From assembly GCA_013202635.1 (NCBI GenBank), contig JABMRO010000661.1:1-5155 (forward strand): DNA of 5,155 bases, given 5' to 3'. Of this stretch, positions 5,024 to 5,155 are shown one piece after another. Both the position numbers and the translations under genes were made by a program. Source of the DNA: Planctomycetota bacterium (GTDB lineage Bacteria > Planctomycetota > Phycisphaerae > Sedimentisphaerales > Anaerobacaceae). Positions within the stretch are counted from its first letter, which is position 1; every line of letters starts with the position of its first letter. A model generated the notes under the pieces. That model saw only the letters and a program-made list of their open reading frames with translations, made no database searches and had not been told where the DNA came from.

Positions 5024-5155
5024 TTTCGCATGCTCCTTAATTTATACCATATAATCTTCTGCAAAATGCAGTCATCTCACTGAGAGCACCTAACAAAATG
5101 ACTCTGTATTCAAACGGCTTTTTTCATGTTTGGACGGCGTCAGGCTGCATCGACC
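5024..5155. promoter_or_regulatory. Upstream region of the minus-strand gene set with two adjacent palindromes
   Basis: CTGCA/TGCAG (5059-5063 and 5067-5071, loop AAA) and TCTCA/TGAGA (5075-5079 and 5081-5085, single central base) lie three bases apart, about 36-62 bases upstream of the ATG at 5023. Their place suits a repressor or activator site for the first gene. No full promoter is convincing: a TATAAA (complement of 5041-5046) preceded by TGG is too close to the ribosome binding site. Positions 5086-5155 show no gene start or end that I can support. Confidence 0.3.

Noticed and set aside
5041..5049. Extended -10 (TGGTATAAA) on the minus strand as promoter of the first gene
   Set aside because: Transcription would begin inside or after the AAGGAG ribosome site, and no -35 box is present at a suitable distance.
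5126..5155. Possible plus-strand gene start (ATG at 5126) running off the right edge
   Set aside because: Only ten codons are visible and no Shine-Dalgarno precedes it.

Overview
The window looks like a piece of chromosome from a planctomycete, most likely of the Phycisphaerae/Sedimentisphaerales type. This is inferred from the mix of protein families, not from a marker gene. It holds a Tat-exported Gfo/Idh/MocA oxidoreductase with the EKP and EQHVHNLD motifs, a Tat-exported hydroxypyruvate-isomerase-like TIM barrel, a second cytosolic xylose-isomerase-like TIM barrel, and an exported double-SH3b protein with a coiled coil. Base composition is moderate, and Shine-Dalgarno sites are clear in front of all four genes.

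Layout. Positions 1-398 are non-coding. The left edge (5-94) carries two copies of a TGAGCYTGTCGAAT core and three copies of AAACCCAA. AT-rich DNA follows, with a good -35 box and a plausible promoter at 291-319. One plus-strand gene (399-1526) encodes the exported SH3b protein. Its reading frame closes at a TGA, followed in frame by eight sense codons and a TAA, so its last strand may be cut short. A strong bidirectional hairpin terminator (1617-1647) separates it from three convergent minus-strand genes.

The minus-strand genes read right to left. First is a cytosolic sugar-phosphate isomerase/epimerase-like protein (5023-4196). After 192 bp comes a Tat-exported TIM-barrel isomerase-like protein (4003-3083), and after 73 bp a Tat-exported NAD(P)-dependent oxidoreductase-like protein (3009-1720). 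The order and shared strand suggest one carbohydrate-catabolic unit. The longer gap before the second gene holds promoter-like sequences, so the two Tat genes may also be transcribed separately.

Inferred biology: an oxidoreductase and an isomerase/lyase-like TIM barrel would work together outside the cytoplasm on a sugar, sugar acid or oxidised glycoside, and a related TIM barrel would handle a product inside the cell. Pairs of Gfo/Idh/MocA enzymes and xylose-isomerase-like barrels are known from keto-sugar and glycoside-oxidation pathways. The substrate cannot be read from the sequence. I found no CRISPR array, tRNA, rRNA, transposase, phage gene or defence system. The most notable points are the extracytoplasmic redox/isomerase pair and the possible nonsense codon in the SH3b gene.
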